A stretch of 64,000 nt of DNA from Rostratula benghalensis (GCA_013399305.1 VXAI01000802.1:1-64000); one strand, 5' to 3'. Shown: positions 19,024-31,213, numbered from the stretch's first letter. The notes: generated by a model from the sequence alone, not told the origin. Program-made: numbers and translations.

Positions 19024-20110
19024 ACAGAATCACAGAATCACAGACTATCAGGGATTGGAAGGGACCTTGAAAGGTCATCCAGTCCAATCCCCCTGCCAGA
19101 GCAGGAACACCTCCTCAGGGCTGCTCTCCAAGCATTCTCTGCCCAACCTGTATTTGTGCCTGGGATTACTGTGACCCAGGTGCAGGACCCTGCACTTGGC
19201 CTGGTTGAACTTCATGAGGTTTGCACAAGCCCAACTCTCAAGCCTGTTCCTCTGGATGGCATCCAGCACTGGTCCCAGTACAGAGCCCTGAGGAACAGCA
19301 CTCGTCGCTGGCTGCCACTTACATATTGAGCCATTGACCACAACCCTTTGAGTGCAAACATCAAGCCAGTTCCTGATCCACTGAGTGGTCCATCCATCAA
19401 ACCCATGACTTTTCAATTTTGAGACCAGGATGTTGTGCGGGACAGTGTCAAACATTTTGCATGAGTCCAGGTAGATGTCATGTGTTGCCCTTCCCTTGTC
19501 TACCAAGGTTGTGGCAATATCAGAAAAGGCCACCAGATTTGTCAGGCACGACTTGCCGTTGGTGAAACCATGTTGGCTGTCTCCAGCCTCCTCTTTATTT
19601 TCCACATGCCTTAGCAGAGATTCCAGGAGGATCTGCTCCATGATCTTGCAAGGCACAGAGGTGAGACTGACTGGCCTGTACTTCCCTGGGTCTTCCTATT
19701 TTGCCTTTTTGAGTATCAGGGTTATGTTTCCCCTTTTCCAGTCAGCAGGAACTTCACCAGATTGCCATGAGTTTTCAAATATGATGGAAAGCAGCTTGAA
19801 AACTTTGTCCACCACCTCCCTTGGGACCCGTGGATGGATTTCATCAGGTCCCATGGACTTATGCACCTTCAGGTTCCTTAGATGGTCTCAAACCTGATCT
19901 TCTCCTACAGTGGGCAGTTCTTCATTCTCATAGCCCTTGGTTTTGCCTTCTGTGACTTGGGCAGTGTGGTTAGAGCCCTTGCCAGTTAAGACTGAGGCAA
20001 AAAAATTCATTGAGCACCTCAGCCTTTTCCATATCCTGGGTGACCAGGTCTCCTGATTCCTTCCGGAGAGGGCCCACAACTTCCCTATTCTTGCCTTTAT
20101 TCCTCACATA
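19024..20110 (-). repeat. CR1 LINE with internal deletion
   Basis: The 3' tail (repeated ACAGAATC, then GGGATTGGAAGGGACC) is followed at about 19110 by a jump to a more 5' part of ORF2, so several hundred bases are missing. Minus-strand frames show the RT with [31 protein letters not shown] (motif A changed from DF to DS) and [11 protein letters not shown]. The FADD box has been lost with a further deletion after PVLDAIQRN. The 5' end decays near 20110. Confidence 0.85.
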
Positions 20111-20915
20111 TCTATATGTTTTTCTTGTTGTCCTACAACTGTTGTTCTACAGTGATAATAAAATCATAGGACAGTAATTTACTACAAAAATAAAGTATAG
20201 GACCAAGAGAGGAACAACCCATATTTGAACACAAATAAAAAAATATAAAATGCTAGTTTTGAATATCTGTACAACAAACAGTTCAGTATACAACTAGGAC
20301 AACTCTAACTTGCTACATCTTGCTACTCAAGGAATCATTTAAGTATATATAGATATATTCAGAACAATGGTAGATTTTTTTTCCAGTTAACTTTGAAAAG
20401 GAAGAAAGAGATATGTTAGCCCTGACTATTCTCACTAATTTTGGTGAGATTTTAGGGAAGATCTGAAAGGTCTTTTGAGGAAGGATCTTTTTACATATTT
20501 TAGGGAGATATTTTAAAAGCTTCTTTAAAATCTCAGGCTCACTGGAGAACACCAACTAAATTTATAACGACTAAATAAATACTGTGGTGGTGCAATGCAC
20601 CCCCTGCTCCTGCCCTACCCCAGGCCATTCTGTACTGGATGCTATTCTATGGGCCACTATCACATCAGGCATGGATTGTGAAAAGCAGCAGATCAAAGCA
20701 TCTCCTGGTGTACCAGGCTCCTGTTTCCCCTATTGCTTAGGCAATCACCTCCTGACAGCCTAGTATATCTGTACCCAGGTCATGGCCCAAAGGGTGTGTG
20801 TGTGGGTGCATGTGTGCCCAGGTTCCAGAAGGGACGGGGTTAATCTAGCTCTGCTAGATTGTCTAAATAGTTTGATTTCCTGCTTGCTTAGAGATTAAAA
20901 CAGACAGCTCACGTC
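20111..20915. other. No gene recognised
   Basis: AT-rich to 20580, then more GC-rich with a TG-rich patch at 20798-20815. The last part may be leader or LTR-like sequence in front of the ERVL-like gag remnant, but I cannot support a boundary. Confidence 0.3.
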
Positions 20916-21440
20916 ATGTTGTTCCTACACAATATTTTATATGGTATTTTTAGAGATCTTTGTATGAAGTTAATTGATGCAGTGGTGTCTAACTGGTTGA
21001 GTACATCAGTTTTTTGTTTTCAGATCAGTTTATTTTTGTTTTGTATTTGGATGCGGTGGCCCAGGCATGCTTTGTTGGTGTGGACACCACTCAAACAACA
21101 GCTCTAGCGAAAGCCACAGCAGAGACACAAACAGAATCAGCCCCCACCCCAGCGAGAGCCTCAGTAGAGACACAAACGGAACCATCACTGGCTCTGGTTC
21201 CGGCTCTGGCCCCAGCCAAGCCAGCAGCACTGGCTGGCCTCTCATTGGCTCCAGCTCCAGCCAAGCCAATGGCACTGGCTGCCCCCCCATAGCCACTGGC
21301 ACAAGCCAAGGCTCTGTCCCCAGTGAAAACCATGCCCCTGGCTACACTGACACCGGCCCCAGTCGCATCGATTGCCCCACCACCAGTTCTGGCACCGGCC
21401 AGGCCCACACCTCCACCAGCACCAGACCAACAGGTCCATG
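20916..21440 (+). pseudogene. gag: ERVL-like Gag, Ala/Pro-rich segment
   Basis: The frame at 21014-21292 encodes an Ala/Pro/Thr-rich sequence with repeated TQTE motifs (ATAETQTESAPTP, ASVETQTEPSLA) and then ALAPAKPAALAG-type repeats. Similar low-complexity segments lie in the other ERVL-like gag copies here (minus strand 36600-36760, plus strand 37950-38170). ERVL-like pol follows on the same strand after the CR1 insertion at 21478-22438. Base composition is much more GC-rich than the flanks. It is truncated on the right by the CR1. The assignment rests on comparison within the window and on position before pol. Confidence 0.5.
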
Positions 21441-21477
21441 TCCTTCCTGTGCTGAGGACTCCAAAGATGGATGCAGT

Positions 21478-22438
21478 ACCCCATGTGGGGTCTCACGAGA
21501 GCAGAGTAGAGGGGTAGAATCACCTCCTGTAACCTGCTGGCCATGCTTCTTTTGATGCAGCCCAGCATGCGGTTGGCTTTCTGGGCTGCCAGTGCACGCT
21601 GCCGGCTCATGTTGAGCTTCTCATCCACCATCACTCCCAAGTCCTTCTCCTCCGGGCTGCTCTCCAAGCATTCTCCGCCCAACCTGTACTTGCCTGGGAT
21701 TGCTGTGACCCAGGTGCAGGACCCTGCACTTGGCTTGGTTGAACTTCATGAGGTTTGCACGAGCCCACCTCTCAAGCCTGTCCAGGTCCCTCTGGATGGC
21801 ATCCCTTCCCTCTATTGTGTTGACCACACCACACAGCTTGGTATCATCAGCAAACTTGCTGAGGGTGCATTCTCTCACACTGTCCATGTGTTGGGGTCCT
21901 GGCTATTTTAAATGATTACAAAGAGTTGGGCCCTTAGCCTCTCTTGAAGCGTTAGCATGATTAAACAGAGCTAGGGATAATAAGGGTCAAAATTTAGCTT
22001 TCGGTAACATTACACTGACACTGCTTTCTGCTAGGATAAACAGGATAAGGAGCAAGGATGTGGGAACAAGGTTGATAAGAAAGGTATGCGAAATGTAGAT
22101 TGTGGCCAACCAATTAGTAGTAAGTATAGAGCGTGTGAACAGCATGAGCTCACCAATCAGTATTTGTATGACAATGCGTGATCGTGTGTATGGGCTTGTC
22201 TATTGTATATAAGTCTGCAGCTTTCTAATTAAAATTGGATTTGAACCTGCATCATATTGATGTGTTGTTCTTTTCTCGCTCGCCTGAAAGTCCTGCAGCA
22301 TCCATGTCTCTGACAAAGATGTCAAACAGCACTGGTCCCAGTACAGAGCCCTGAGGAACACCACTCATCACTGTCTGCCACTTACACATTGAGCCATTGA
22401 CCACAACCCTTTGAGTGCAAACATCAAGCCAATTCCTG
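21478..22438 (-). repeat. CR1 LINE fragment split by a solo LTR
   Basis: Two CR1 parts (21478-21888 and 22307-22438) are continuous once the LTR at 21889-22300 and one TCCATG copy are removed. The right part carries [15 protein letters not shown] and the left part carries SKFADDTKL followed by the ORF2 C-terminal region. The 3' tail is missing on the left and the 5' end is cut on the right. It sits inside an ERVL-like element. Confidence 0.85.
21889..22300 (+). mobile_element. Solo LTR, 412 bp, with perfect TCCATG duplication
   Basis: It starts TGTTGGGG, ends CTGCAGCA and is flanked by TCCATG at 21883-21888 and 22301-22306. A 6-bp duplication fits class II (alpha/beta-like) integrases. A TATATAAG box lies near 22207 and an AATTAAA signal near 22229. 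The CR1 it interrupts rejoins exactly across it. Confidence 0.92.
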
Positions 22439-23560
22439 GTACTGGTAGCTGAGGGTTCAAGAAGAGCAGGTGCCAATTGCTACTGCCACAGTACATCGGC
22501 GACAGTATCCCACTAACCGAGACTCCTTGATTTCCATCCAGAACCTGATTCATTGGCTGGAGACCCAAGGAGTGATCAGCAAGACTCACTCACCCTTTAA
22601 CAGCACGATATGGCCAGTGCAAAAGTCTGGCGGAGACTGGCGGCTAACAGTAGACTGTCATGGCCTGAGTGCTGCTGTGCCACACATGCTACAAGTGCAA
22701 TGTGAACTGGAGTCACAGGCAGCCAAATGGTATGCTACAATTGACATTGCTCATGCCTTTTTCTCCCTTCCTTTAGCAGCAGAGTGCAGGCCACAGTTTG
22801 CTTTCACGTGGAGAGGCATCCAGTACACCTGGAATGGACTGCCCCAGGGGTGGAAACACAGCCCTACTGTTTGCCATGGACTGATCCAGACTGCACTGGA
22901 GAAAGGTGGAGCTCCAGAACAGCTACAGTACATTGATGACATCATTATGAGGTGTAATACAGCAAAAGAAGTTTTCAAGAAAGGTAAGAAAGTAATTGAG
23001 ATTCTTCTGAAAGCAGGTTTTGCTGTAAAAAGAGGTAAGGTCAAGGAACCTGCACGAGAGATCCAGTTCTTAGGAATTAAATGGCAAGACGGTCATCGAC
23101 AGATCCCAACGGATGCGATTAACAAAATAACAGCTATGTCCCCAACTACTAACAGAAAGGAAACACAAGCCTTCATAGGCATTGTGGTTTTCTGGAGAAT
23201 GCATATTCCAGATTATAGTCAGATTGTGAAACCTCTGTATGAAGTGACTCGAAAGAAAATGCATTTACGTGTGGTCCTGAGCAACAACAAGCCTTTAAGC
23301 AAATTAAACAAGAGATTGTGCGTGCAGTAGCACTTGGACCAGTCTGAACAGGACAGGACATTAAAAAAATATGTGCTCTATACTGCAGCTGGAGACAATG
23401 GCCCTACCTGGAGCCTCTGGCAAAAAGCACCAGGGGAAGCTCGAGGTCGACCCCTAGGATTTTGGAGTCAAGGATGCAGAGGATCTGAAGTCAACTATAC
23501 TCCAACTTCCAGTAATTCAATTCAGTTGGTCCCTCAGTTTGGCGAACAGGAGCTGTGGTG
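22439..23560 (+). pseudogene. pol: ERVL-like Pol: end of protease, RT, start of RNase H
   Basis: The 286-codon open frame at 22470-23330 is the longest retroviral frame in the window. It begins after the protease end (QQVPIAT) and has HRRQYPTNRDSL, then SPFNSTIWPVQKS, WRLTVDCHGLSAAV, motif A WYATIDIAHAFFSLPL, the QGWKHSPTVCHG region and the catalytic box LQYIDDIIM. It continues through the thumb (FLGIKWQDGHRQIPTDAI) and connection (ETQAFIGIVVFWRMHIPDYS). Both catalytic motifs are intact. A frame change after KRLCVQ leads to a weaker RNase H start (KYVLYTAAGDNGPTWSLW). A few residues are missing before LSAAV relative to the copy at 41640-41700. The type is avian ERVL-like. RNase H end, integrase and LTR are absent. 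Confidence 0.85.
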
Positions 23561-23780
23561 AGGTCTCAGGCTCGCCCATGGTGTGGGCGTCTGTCAGAGA
23601 TGGGGAGGTAGCCCTTACTGTCCATGGCTGTGGTCATGTGGCCATGGCCTTTCTTATAGAGCGTAGTATCATGGCGACCTGCCCAGTGCTAGGAGATCAT
23701 GCGTGGCCTTGCTCCTTACTCCCTGATACTACCAAGCTCTGAGGCAGCCCAAGGTTCCCTTGGCATGCCTGAGCCACAGG
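23561..23780. other. Unassigned GC-rich stretch
   Basis: It follows the RNase H remnant and contains several CATGG/CCATGG repeats (23575-23665). No domain was recognised. Confidence 0.3.
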
Positions 23781-23857
23781 GCAGGTACCATGGCAGGGTG
23801 GTTGGAACTTGATGATCTTTAAGGTCCCTTCCAACTCTAACCATTCTATGATTTCAT
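23781..23857 (+). repeat. CR1 3' tail
   Basis: GGTTGGAACTTGATGATCTTTAAGGTCCCTTCCAACTC ending in CATTCTATGATT is the conserved CR1 3' end. Very little of the element remains. Confidence 0.8.
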
Positions 23858-26190
23858 CTCTGAGAGTGCTGTTATATCCCAGTGTTCAAAACAACAACAA
23901 AAAAGTCAGCAATAGCAAACAAAACTACAAGAGTGCCAAATAAGAGCTATCAAGACACTGCATGCGCCATTTCAGTTGTATTTAAAACAATGCAGTAGGT
24001 GAAACACATTGAAGCATGCTTTTCCACTCAGGATTGTTTCATCCGTAAGGAAGCAGCTGGAAGGAGACGTTTGAGAGGAAGTTTGAATCTTGCTTGATTA
24101 TTAAAAAAACCAAAAAACAAAAAAAACCCCCAAACATTTCTATTGTATGTAAAAGGTTTTTTGTTTGGTTGGTTTTAAACAGGTTATGAAATGACTATTC
24201 AGGAGTCATTCACTGATGAAAACAATTCCAAAGAAAAGCATGCACCTTTACCACAGGCACCCTAAACTTTACAATTCACAGATGGCTAAGGCTTTCTGGA
24301 ATATATAGCTGATACAGTTTGATGACTAGGTTACAACCTTGTGGGGCTGGAGGAAGGTATTTATCTGCGAGGAAATGAGAAGCTAATAACTTGAATACAG
24401 AAATATTTAAGGAATAGCCATGTGAAAATAAGCATAAGTACACTTCACTTCAGCTCTAATAATACTAATTGTATTATAAATATAATTGCTAACACCTTTA
24501 AATGATTACTGCTACTCCATATTCATTGATTGATATGAGATATTGATAAACCAAGTCTTATTATACCCAAGAGCATAACCAAGTAAAGGGCTCTCCTACT
24601 CTGGTAAGTTACTCTTATGCCACTGAATTCCATAGTCTTCTCTTAGTGATTTCATATCAAGTATTTCAATTTTTCTCATTTAAAAGCATTATTACATGTC
24701 AGCCTTAATGCTCCATCTGTGCTCCATCCGTCTTTCACTGGCAAAGATTCTGCACTGTAATAGGCGTACAACTACAACTATTTAAACCAACTTCCACAGC
24801 TAGGATGCTTAGATAAGTAAGAAGAGCTTTAAGTTTGTTCTGAGTTGTGTTGGTTTTGCAATACTAATAAGAGTAAAAAGAAATAAAAGTCTATCTATTT
24901 ATTAAAGTGAAGAGATGTTATCTATCTTAATATGTATACAGAAGAAATTAAGAATATTTTGCAAGTCATTTCTCAGAGCAATACCTCTTTGTAAAGGAGC
25001 TAGGTCATGAAACACTCCAAAAAGACTTGGTACTGTACATCTTGATCATGCATTGCTCAAGATAGTTCATTGGAAAAGTGCAGTAGAATCCCATTTTAAT
25101 TACTCATCTTCCATAACAGTAAACATTTGCACTGTAAAACATTTGCTTTTGCACAGAGTGTATGCTAAGTAAGATCAGATTGGAGAAAGGGGAATGGGGA
25201 AACAACTTAAACATCTGCTATATCAGAGTCTCCAGCATTTTTTCATTCATAAAATATGCTGAAATTGAGATGATCGCTGAAGTTAATAACACATGAATTT
25301 AAATGTTTATTGTATAAACATCTCTATGCCCTGATGTTTTCCTCTTTAAAATAGGTGCTAAAATGTTTTCTTACTAGCCACCATTAAGACAAGAAGTGAG
25401 AAGTTCTTCAATATTTAAATCAAACAGAGGTCAATTAAACAACAAGAAAGGTACTGGTGTGGTTAAAGAAGCAGAGAGAAGATACATTCAGTTCCCATAG
25501 GAAGTTCTGAGGAGAGGAGACACCACAATCGCTCTGATCTGCATCAATCTTTTATAGGTACTCCAGTGAAACAGCACTGATTTTATTACAGGGATCACTC
25601 TGCCACAATACTTATTCCCCTTAAAAACTGATGGGTTATATCCAGACTATGATCAATGGCGTGGCCCACCACACAAAACAAGTATCTGAACTTCAGCGGG
25701 AAGGAGAAGAGTTCCCTCCTCTCTCTTGCACGCACACACAAAAACCAAGTATCAGCTGAACAGCGTCTCCACACCAAAGGGTAGTTTTCCATATTTCTCA
25801 CAATTAATACTGAAAACACCACAGCCCAAACCAGCTTAAAGATCACTCTAAATAGGACATTAGTATCTATCTAAAACTAGTGAGTTAATATATTTTATTT
25901 TCCACTAATTCAAGTAAAACCTTTTGCTCTAGCTAGCAAAGTAACCCACTTTCTCAGGCTGGATTTAAGAGTCCATAAGCAGGATAGCAGTACTACATGA
26001 ATGGATATCTTAAGCAAAATGCTTCACCTTGTTTTATGAGGGAAGAATCAACCCTACCACAAAATAAAATTTAAAAAAAAAACCCAAAACCAAACCCAAA
26101 CACCATATAGGAATACAGGAGAGCATCTGTGCATATGTGAAACTGTATGTATCCCCATGTATTTTCACACATATGCACACACAGAGCCAG
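23858..26190. other. AT-rich sequence, no gene recognised
   Basis: I see no splice-bounded coding segment, LTR or LINE here. Simple A-rich runs lie at 24099-24135. It may be intergenic or intronic. Confidence 0.4.
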
Positions 26191-26333
26191 CTTTTGTGGG
26201 AGGTATCTATTGTAGTATTGCAAATTTTATTTTCGTATATATGTGTAAAGATATAAGTATATATAATAGATCTTATACGTGTGCGGCTATAATACATAAG
26301 TTGCAATGCTACCATAGATACCTCCCACAAAAG
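26191..26333. repeat. Inverted repeat with 33-bp arms
   Basis: Arm 1 (26191-26223, starting CTTTTGTGGGAGGTATCTAT) and arm 2 (26301-26333) are reverse complements at 31 of 33 positions. The spacer is 77 bp and AT-rich. Flanking bases do not pair. It could be a small hairpin-type DNA element or a local inverted duplication. No target duplication was seen. Confidence 0.7.
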
Positions 26334-26394
26334 ATGACTGACTCAACACGGAGTGACTTGAGCCAAATCGTGGCCATTTTCCTGAATTTTCCTC

Positions 26395-27577
26395 AGGATT
26401 GGTACATCCTTAAGAGCAAAAAATCAGTCAAGGGTAGCAGGAGAGCTTCATGGTTGAGCAGGGAGCTTCTGAAAAAACTCAAGTGGAAGAAGGAAGTTTA
26501 CAGTACGTGAAAGCAGGGACTGATCACTTGGGAAGATTACAAGAACGTCAATGAAGAAAGCCAAGGCCTCCTTGGAATTAAAATTGGCAAGGGATGTTAA
26601 GGTCAACAAAAAGGGTTTTTTTCAAGTATCTTGGAGGCAAAAGGAAAGCTAGAGAAAATGTGGGCCTGCTGTTGAATGAGATGGGTGCCACAGTGACAGA
26701 GAATGCTGAGAAGGCAGAGTTGCTGAATGCTTTCTTTGCTTCAGTCTTTACTACTCAGGCCAGCCCTCAGGAGTCCCAGACTTTGGAGGTAACAGAGAAA
26801 GTCTGGACAAAAGAAGACTTCCCCTTGGTTGAGGAAGACCAAGTTAGGGAGCAGTTAAGTAAGCTGGTTATCCACAAGTCCATGGGTCCTGATGGGATGC
26901 ACCTGCGAGTGCTGAGGGAGCTGGCAGAAGTCATTGCTGGGGCACTCTCCATCATCTTTGAAAGGTCCTGGAGAACAGGAGAGGTACCCGAGGACTGGAG
27001 GAAAGCCAATGTCATCCCAGTTTTCCAAAAGGGCAAGAAGGAGGACCCGGGAAACTACAGGCCAGTCATCCTTGCCTCCATCCCTGGAAAGATGCTGGAA
27101 TGGTTCGTTCTGGGCATCATCTCCAAGCATTTGGAGGAAAAGAAAGCTATCAGAAGTAGTCAACATGGATTCACCAAGGGGAAATCATGTCTGACTAACC
27201 TGATAGCCTTCTACGATGACATGACTAGATGGGTGGATAAGGGGAGGGCAGTGGATATCAGCAGGGCTTTTGACAGCATCTCTCACAGCATCCTCATAGC
27301 TAAGCTTAAGAAGTGTGGATTAGATGAATGGACAATGGGGTGGATTGAAAACTGGCTGAAAGACAGAGCTCAGAGGGTCATGATTAGTGGCACAGTGTCT
27401 AGTTGGAGGTCCATAACAAATAGGGTCCCTCAGGGGTCAATACTGGGTCCAGTCCTCTTCAATATTTTCATCAATGACCTGGATGAAGGGATGGAATGTA
27501 CCCTCAGCAAGTTTGCTGATGATACAAAACTGGGAGGGGTTGCTGACACACCAGAAGGCTGTGCCACCATCCAGTGA
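26395..27577 (+). repeat. CR1 LINE ORF2 fragment, 3'-truncated, long open frame
   Basis: A 327-codon frame (26594-27577) covers the end of the endonuclease-RT linker and the [80 protein letters not shown] and the catalytic FADDTKLGG. Compared with other copies, motif A (normally VVYLDFSKAFD) reads [10 protein letters not shown] short in-frame deletion has removed the YLDF part with a catalytic Asp, so the RT would be inactive despite the open frame. The element stops at 27577 without a CR1 tail. That is unusual because CR1 normally truncates at the 5' end, so a later deletion is likely. The 5' edge is near 26395. Confidence 0.88.
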
Positions 27578-28059
27578 GTTTTCTTGATATACCTCTAGAT
27601 TTAAAATATTTAAAGTATCCAGTCCGTAACTATTGAATTACATCATTATTTTAGCAAAGCTTTTATGTTTTCCAAATTTCTGTTTGTGTGTTAAGCTCTA
27701 CTTTTTATTTCATTCTGTAATTTGGTTTAAATTTGGGCGTCAGTGACTATTTGCTGCTTCTAGGCAATGGATCTGCATGCATTAAGCAATTTAAAAAACC
27801 CCACCAACCTCAAAAACTCAGTTGATGAGTCACACTCTTTCCTAAAAACACTAACTCGCATAGTCACAAAAATCTATCATCATAACTAAAGGGTTAATGA
27901 TTTACTGAAGCTAACTGTATCTCAGTCCTTCAGTGATCTTCATGGTTGGGTTCAATTCTTGATGAGCAAGTTTCACTAATTTTAGAAGTGGTTCTTTTCT
28001 TTTTATCTGAAATATTCCCTGCTGGTTTTGGGAGCTCTAGTAGAGTCTGGCTGTGATAC
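27578..28059. other. No gene recognised
   Basis: AT-rich sequence between two CR1 fragments of the same orientation. No repeat or coding signal is seen. Confidence 0.3.
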
Positions 28060-28203
28060 TTCATGTTTGGAGGTATTTAAAAGACGGGTAGATGTGGTGC
28101 TTAGAGATGTGATTTAGTGGTGTTTTTGACAGTGTTAGGTTGATAGTTGGACTGAATGATCTTAAAGGTCCCTTCCAACCTAGAAAATTCTATGATTCTA
28201 TGT
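28060..28203 (+). repeat. CR1 3' end
   Basis: It ends GGTCCCTTCCAACCTAG...ATTCTATGATTCTATG, the typical CR1 tail, with about 140 bp of upstream CR1 (GGAGGTATTTAAAAGACGGG). It lies about 480 bp after the 3'-truncated CR1 at 26395-27577, but a junction between them is not seen. Confidence 0.85.
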
Positions 28204-30042
28204 TTTTAAACACTTATCCCTTGAATGATAAATTAGTCAATGTTGGTTCTGTCTAGATGAGAGTTTGTAATAGAACTAGTACCAATAAAAGCAATGGTGT
28301 GTAATAAGTGAGCTTGGAGGATTCTCTGTGGGAACAAAAGGTCATTGCTGCAGATGGCAGAAGCAGAGTCCCGAGTACTTTCCTGGGTTTCTCCAGGTGC
28401 TGTATACCCAAATATTTTTCTGTATTAACATCGTTGTTTGTGACATAGCATATCATAATCTTCTTAAATTGGGTAAGCAAGTCTATTTACCGCACTATTA
28501 ATGCCTGTCTAATTTTTATGCATTAATTAAATATTGAAAATGTGTGCATTTAAATATAAAGATGCATTTTTTATAGAGGTCCTCAACTCCTGAAAGGTGG
28601 GTTGATTTGACCCTTCTCACGTTGATCCTGAGGGAAAGTCAAGGAGATAAATTTGGAATTTCTAAAATGTGTGCAATTTAAGGGAAGAAAACCTTTTTGA
28701 ATCCAACCTTCCTGGCTTGGCACGTTAGGGCTCTTGTTAACAAACAGCAATTTTGCTGTGCCAGTTTGTTTCTGTGCCTGACTGCCTGCCTCATTCCTCT
28801 GTCAGCTTTGACAGCTTGTGTAACTGGGGCAGTTGAAGTGAACATGCTGCTGGCTCTTTGCACACCTTCAGTTGTGCACATAAATGCAAACTGCTGAAAG
28901 CAGAGAGCTGCAACAGCACAAATTGCTGTAGCTAAATTTGCCAAAGCTTGAAAGTCAGAGTTCTCTGTAATGTAGTCTGTGTTTAGGAAGAAAATGTCTA
29001 AAGGGCCAAGGTCTGATACTTATCTTTTACAGTTAACTGTTAAGCACATTTGTCTTGCTTACTCTGCTAAACATTCTCTGTATATTTTACTTAACATTGT
29101 GTTAGCAAGAGTCTATTGAAGTACTGTACATTCTTGTTTCAGTTTCCTATTAGCTTGTCAACTGTGGGATTCATTCCTCTTTATGGTGGAGAGCAGTCAC
29201 ACAAAGTTCTTGCTTTGTTTGCCCCAGAGGATTTGCTCACAGGTTTCATTTTAGGATTCTAATCTCTGTGTGTGTTGCTGTTTCTTTTTCTGTTGCAAAT
29301 ACATGTAACCAGGCCCTTGCTCATTCCATGTTAGTGTAGCTCATAACTTTGCCACTTTTGCATTTGTTGTTTGCTGCCTTCTTGTTCTCATACTATTCTT
29401 GTTGTGGATTCGCATACACAAGTGATAAAGCAATGCTCACTAATCAGACTAGAACTGAACCCACTGAATTCAGAAGATATGTAGCAAAATAACATGGTGC
29501 TCAACTGAATCCAAGTACAACATGTGTCTCTTGATCACTTTATGTACACCTCGCCTCTCTAAAAGGAATTTATTGAGCATTCATAGAATCTATGTATTTG
29601 TCCATGAATTTAGATGTTCTTCATTAGCAGTGATCGATCAGCATCAAGTGTAAATTTGTCTTTACCTTCAGGTCCTGACATAGCTCTGGCCAAGGTGACA
29701 TCTCACTGTCTTTTTGGTTTCTTTTTCCTCCTTTACTCCCTTCCTTTCCAGTCCTCCTCTTTCCGTAAAATATCATGTATATGATTGCAAAGTTTGCCAC
29801 AAATACCTGTGGATTAAACTCTTCCTGATTGATAATTGCGGAATAATTACTAAAATTAAATTATATTGAAAATACAGCATTGTTCACACATTAAGGAAAG
29901 GTATAATATCAAACAGTTTCTAGGGTAGAATACAGCTGCAGCTGGTATGTGAGGAATCCGCTCTGTCTGCGATTCCCTGAACAATATTGCTTGCAAAGCA
30001 ACATGGAGGATGGAGTAGGGTGGAGATTCTATGGTCAAGCTC
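28204..30042. other. No gene recognised
   Basis: Low repeat content. The largest open pieces (about 60-90 codons, for example at 28678-28944) show no domain I recognise. It may be non-coding host DNA. Confidence 0.4.
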
Positions 30043-30821
30043 TGTGATAATACAGTAGATAAGGGAATGAGATGGTCCTATGGAACTGATAAGCTGCATA
30101 CTTTACTTGCTACTCTGAGCCAACAGTCTGTCAAATTTTGATGAAATGCTGTCCTTTGTGTGAACTTTGCTCATTATAATGTCATTATAATACCAAAACA
30201 CACCTCCATACTGAAGACTACCCGCCTCCAAGGTGTGACCACTCCTCCTTGAGTCTGCACCCTGAATTTTTCATAAACTATACTTTTAAATGTGAGGTGA
30301 GAGAATTTTACACCAATCATAGCAAAGGTATTTATGACTAGAGTCACTCAAACTCCACCTTGAAGGTAAAAAATAGTATAAAAATAGCCCAAGAAAGGGG
30401 GGATTTGAGGGAAGACACCATCATGAACAAGTCAAGGAGGATTCCATCACAGACTTCTTTTGACTTCTGGGACGAAGCCTCTCTTCCCCCTCAGAGGGAC
30501 ACCTTTGGGTAAGACTTAGACTATACCAAGTGCTTCCTTGGGAAACTTAGAAATCTCTTTAGAGACTCTCTTTTCTACATTTATAGCCAGGCTGTATTAT
30601 TTGTAACTTTGTTGCGTGTTTTGTATAATTAACAATACTTTCATCTGCACGTGCTTTGCAGACAGTGTATTTATGACTGGAACCCCTAAGAACCTTTATA
30701 TCTGTTGCTTAAATAAACTGCACTGGTTAAGTAGCTAGCCGTTTCAGTTTCTCATTGAATGCGACCAAAGACTTGAGAATGGCCATGCTAGTTCACGAGC
30801 ATGACTAGATTGAAGGTGCAG
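30043..30821 (+). mobile_element. Probable LTR with promoter and poly(A) signals
   Basis: It has a TATA box (AGTATAAAAATAG) near 30375, a polyadenylation signal (AAATAAACTGC) near 30712, and ends next to another LTR at 30822. Signal order and spacing fit an LTR on the plus strand. No second copy is present in the window, so boundaries and family are uncertain. Confidence 0.45.
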
Positions 30822-31213
30822 TGTAGTAGTTGGTGCGAGTACGGACAATCAGCACACCAATACGATATGCAGAGAATGTCGATTTATTGCCTGAAGCGGG
30901 TTACATTTATATGATAAAGATTTCCGTACACGTGTCCATCTATTATTTGATTGGTTACATACTTTGTGCACGAGCTGTGCATGCGCTTAATTAATGAGTA
31001 TAATTGGTTATACTTTATAAACATATCCTCGTATGATTTTTGTTATGTTCTTAAGATGTTTTTTCCCAAGTACTTCATCCTTGTACTTTTTCTTATCTTG
31101 TTCCACTTTGCCAGGGTGCATGCTTGTCTCTGGAGGTCATAGAAAGGACAGATCCAGTACTTTTCCAGGCCGAGGATCAAATCCCTTCCTTTAAGATTTT
31201 ATTATCGCCCACA
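30822..31213 (-). mobile_element. 3' LTR of class II element, 392 bp
   Basis: On the minus strand it starts TGTGGGCGA, ends CTACTACA, and is preceded by a polypurine tract. It is the same length and family as the solo LTR at 14912-15303. No 5' LTR of this family is found upstream on the minus strand. Confidence 0.85.

Noticed and set aside
21067..21682. Several long overlapping frames in the GC-rich stretch
   Set aside because: They arise from biased composition and from CR1 in the other frames. Only the frame with TQTE repeats fits ERVL-like gag.
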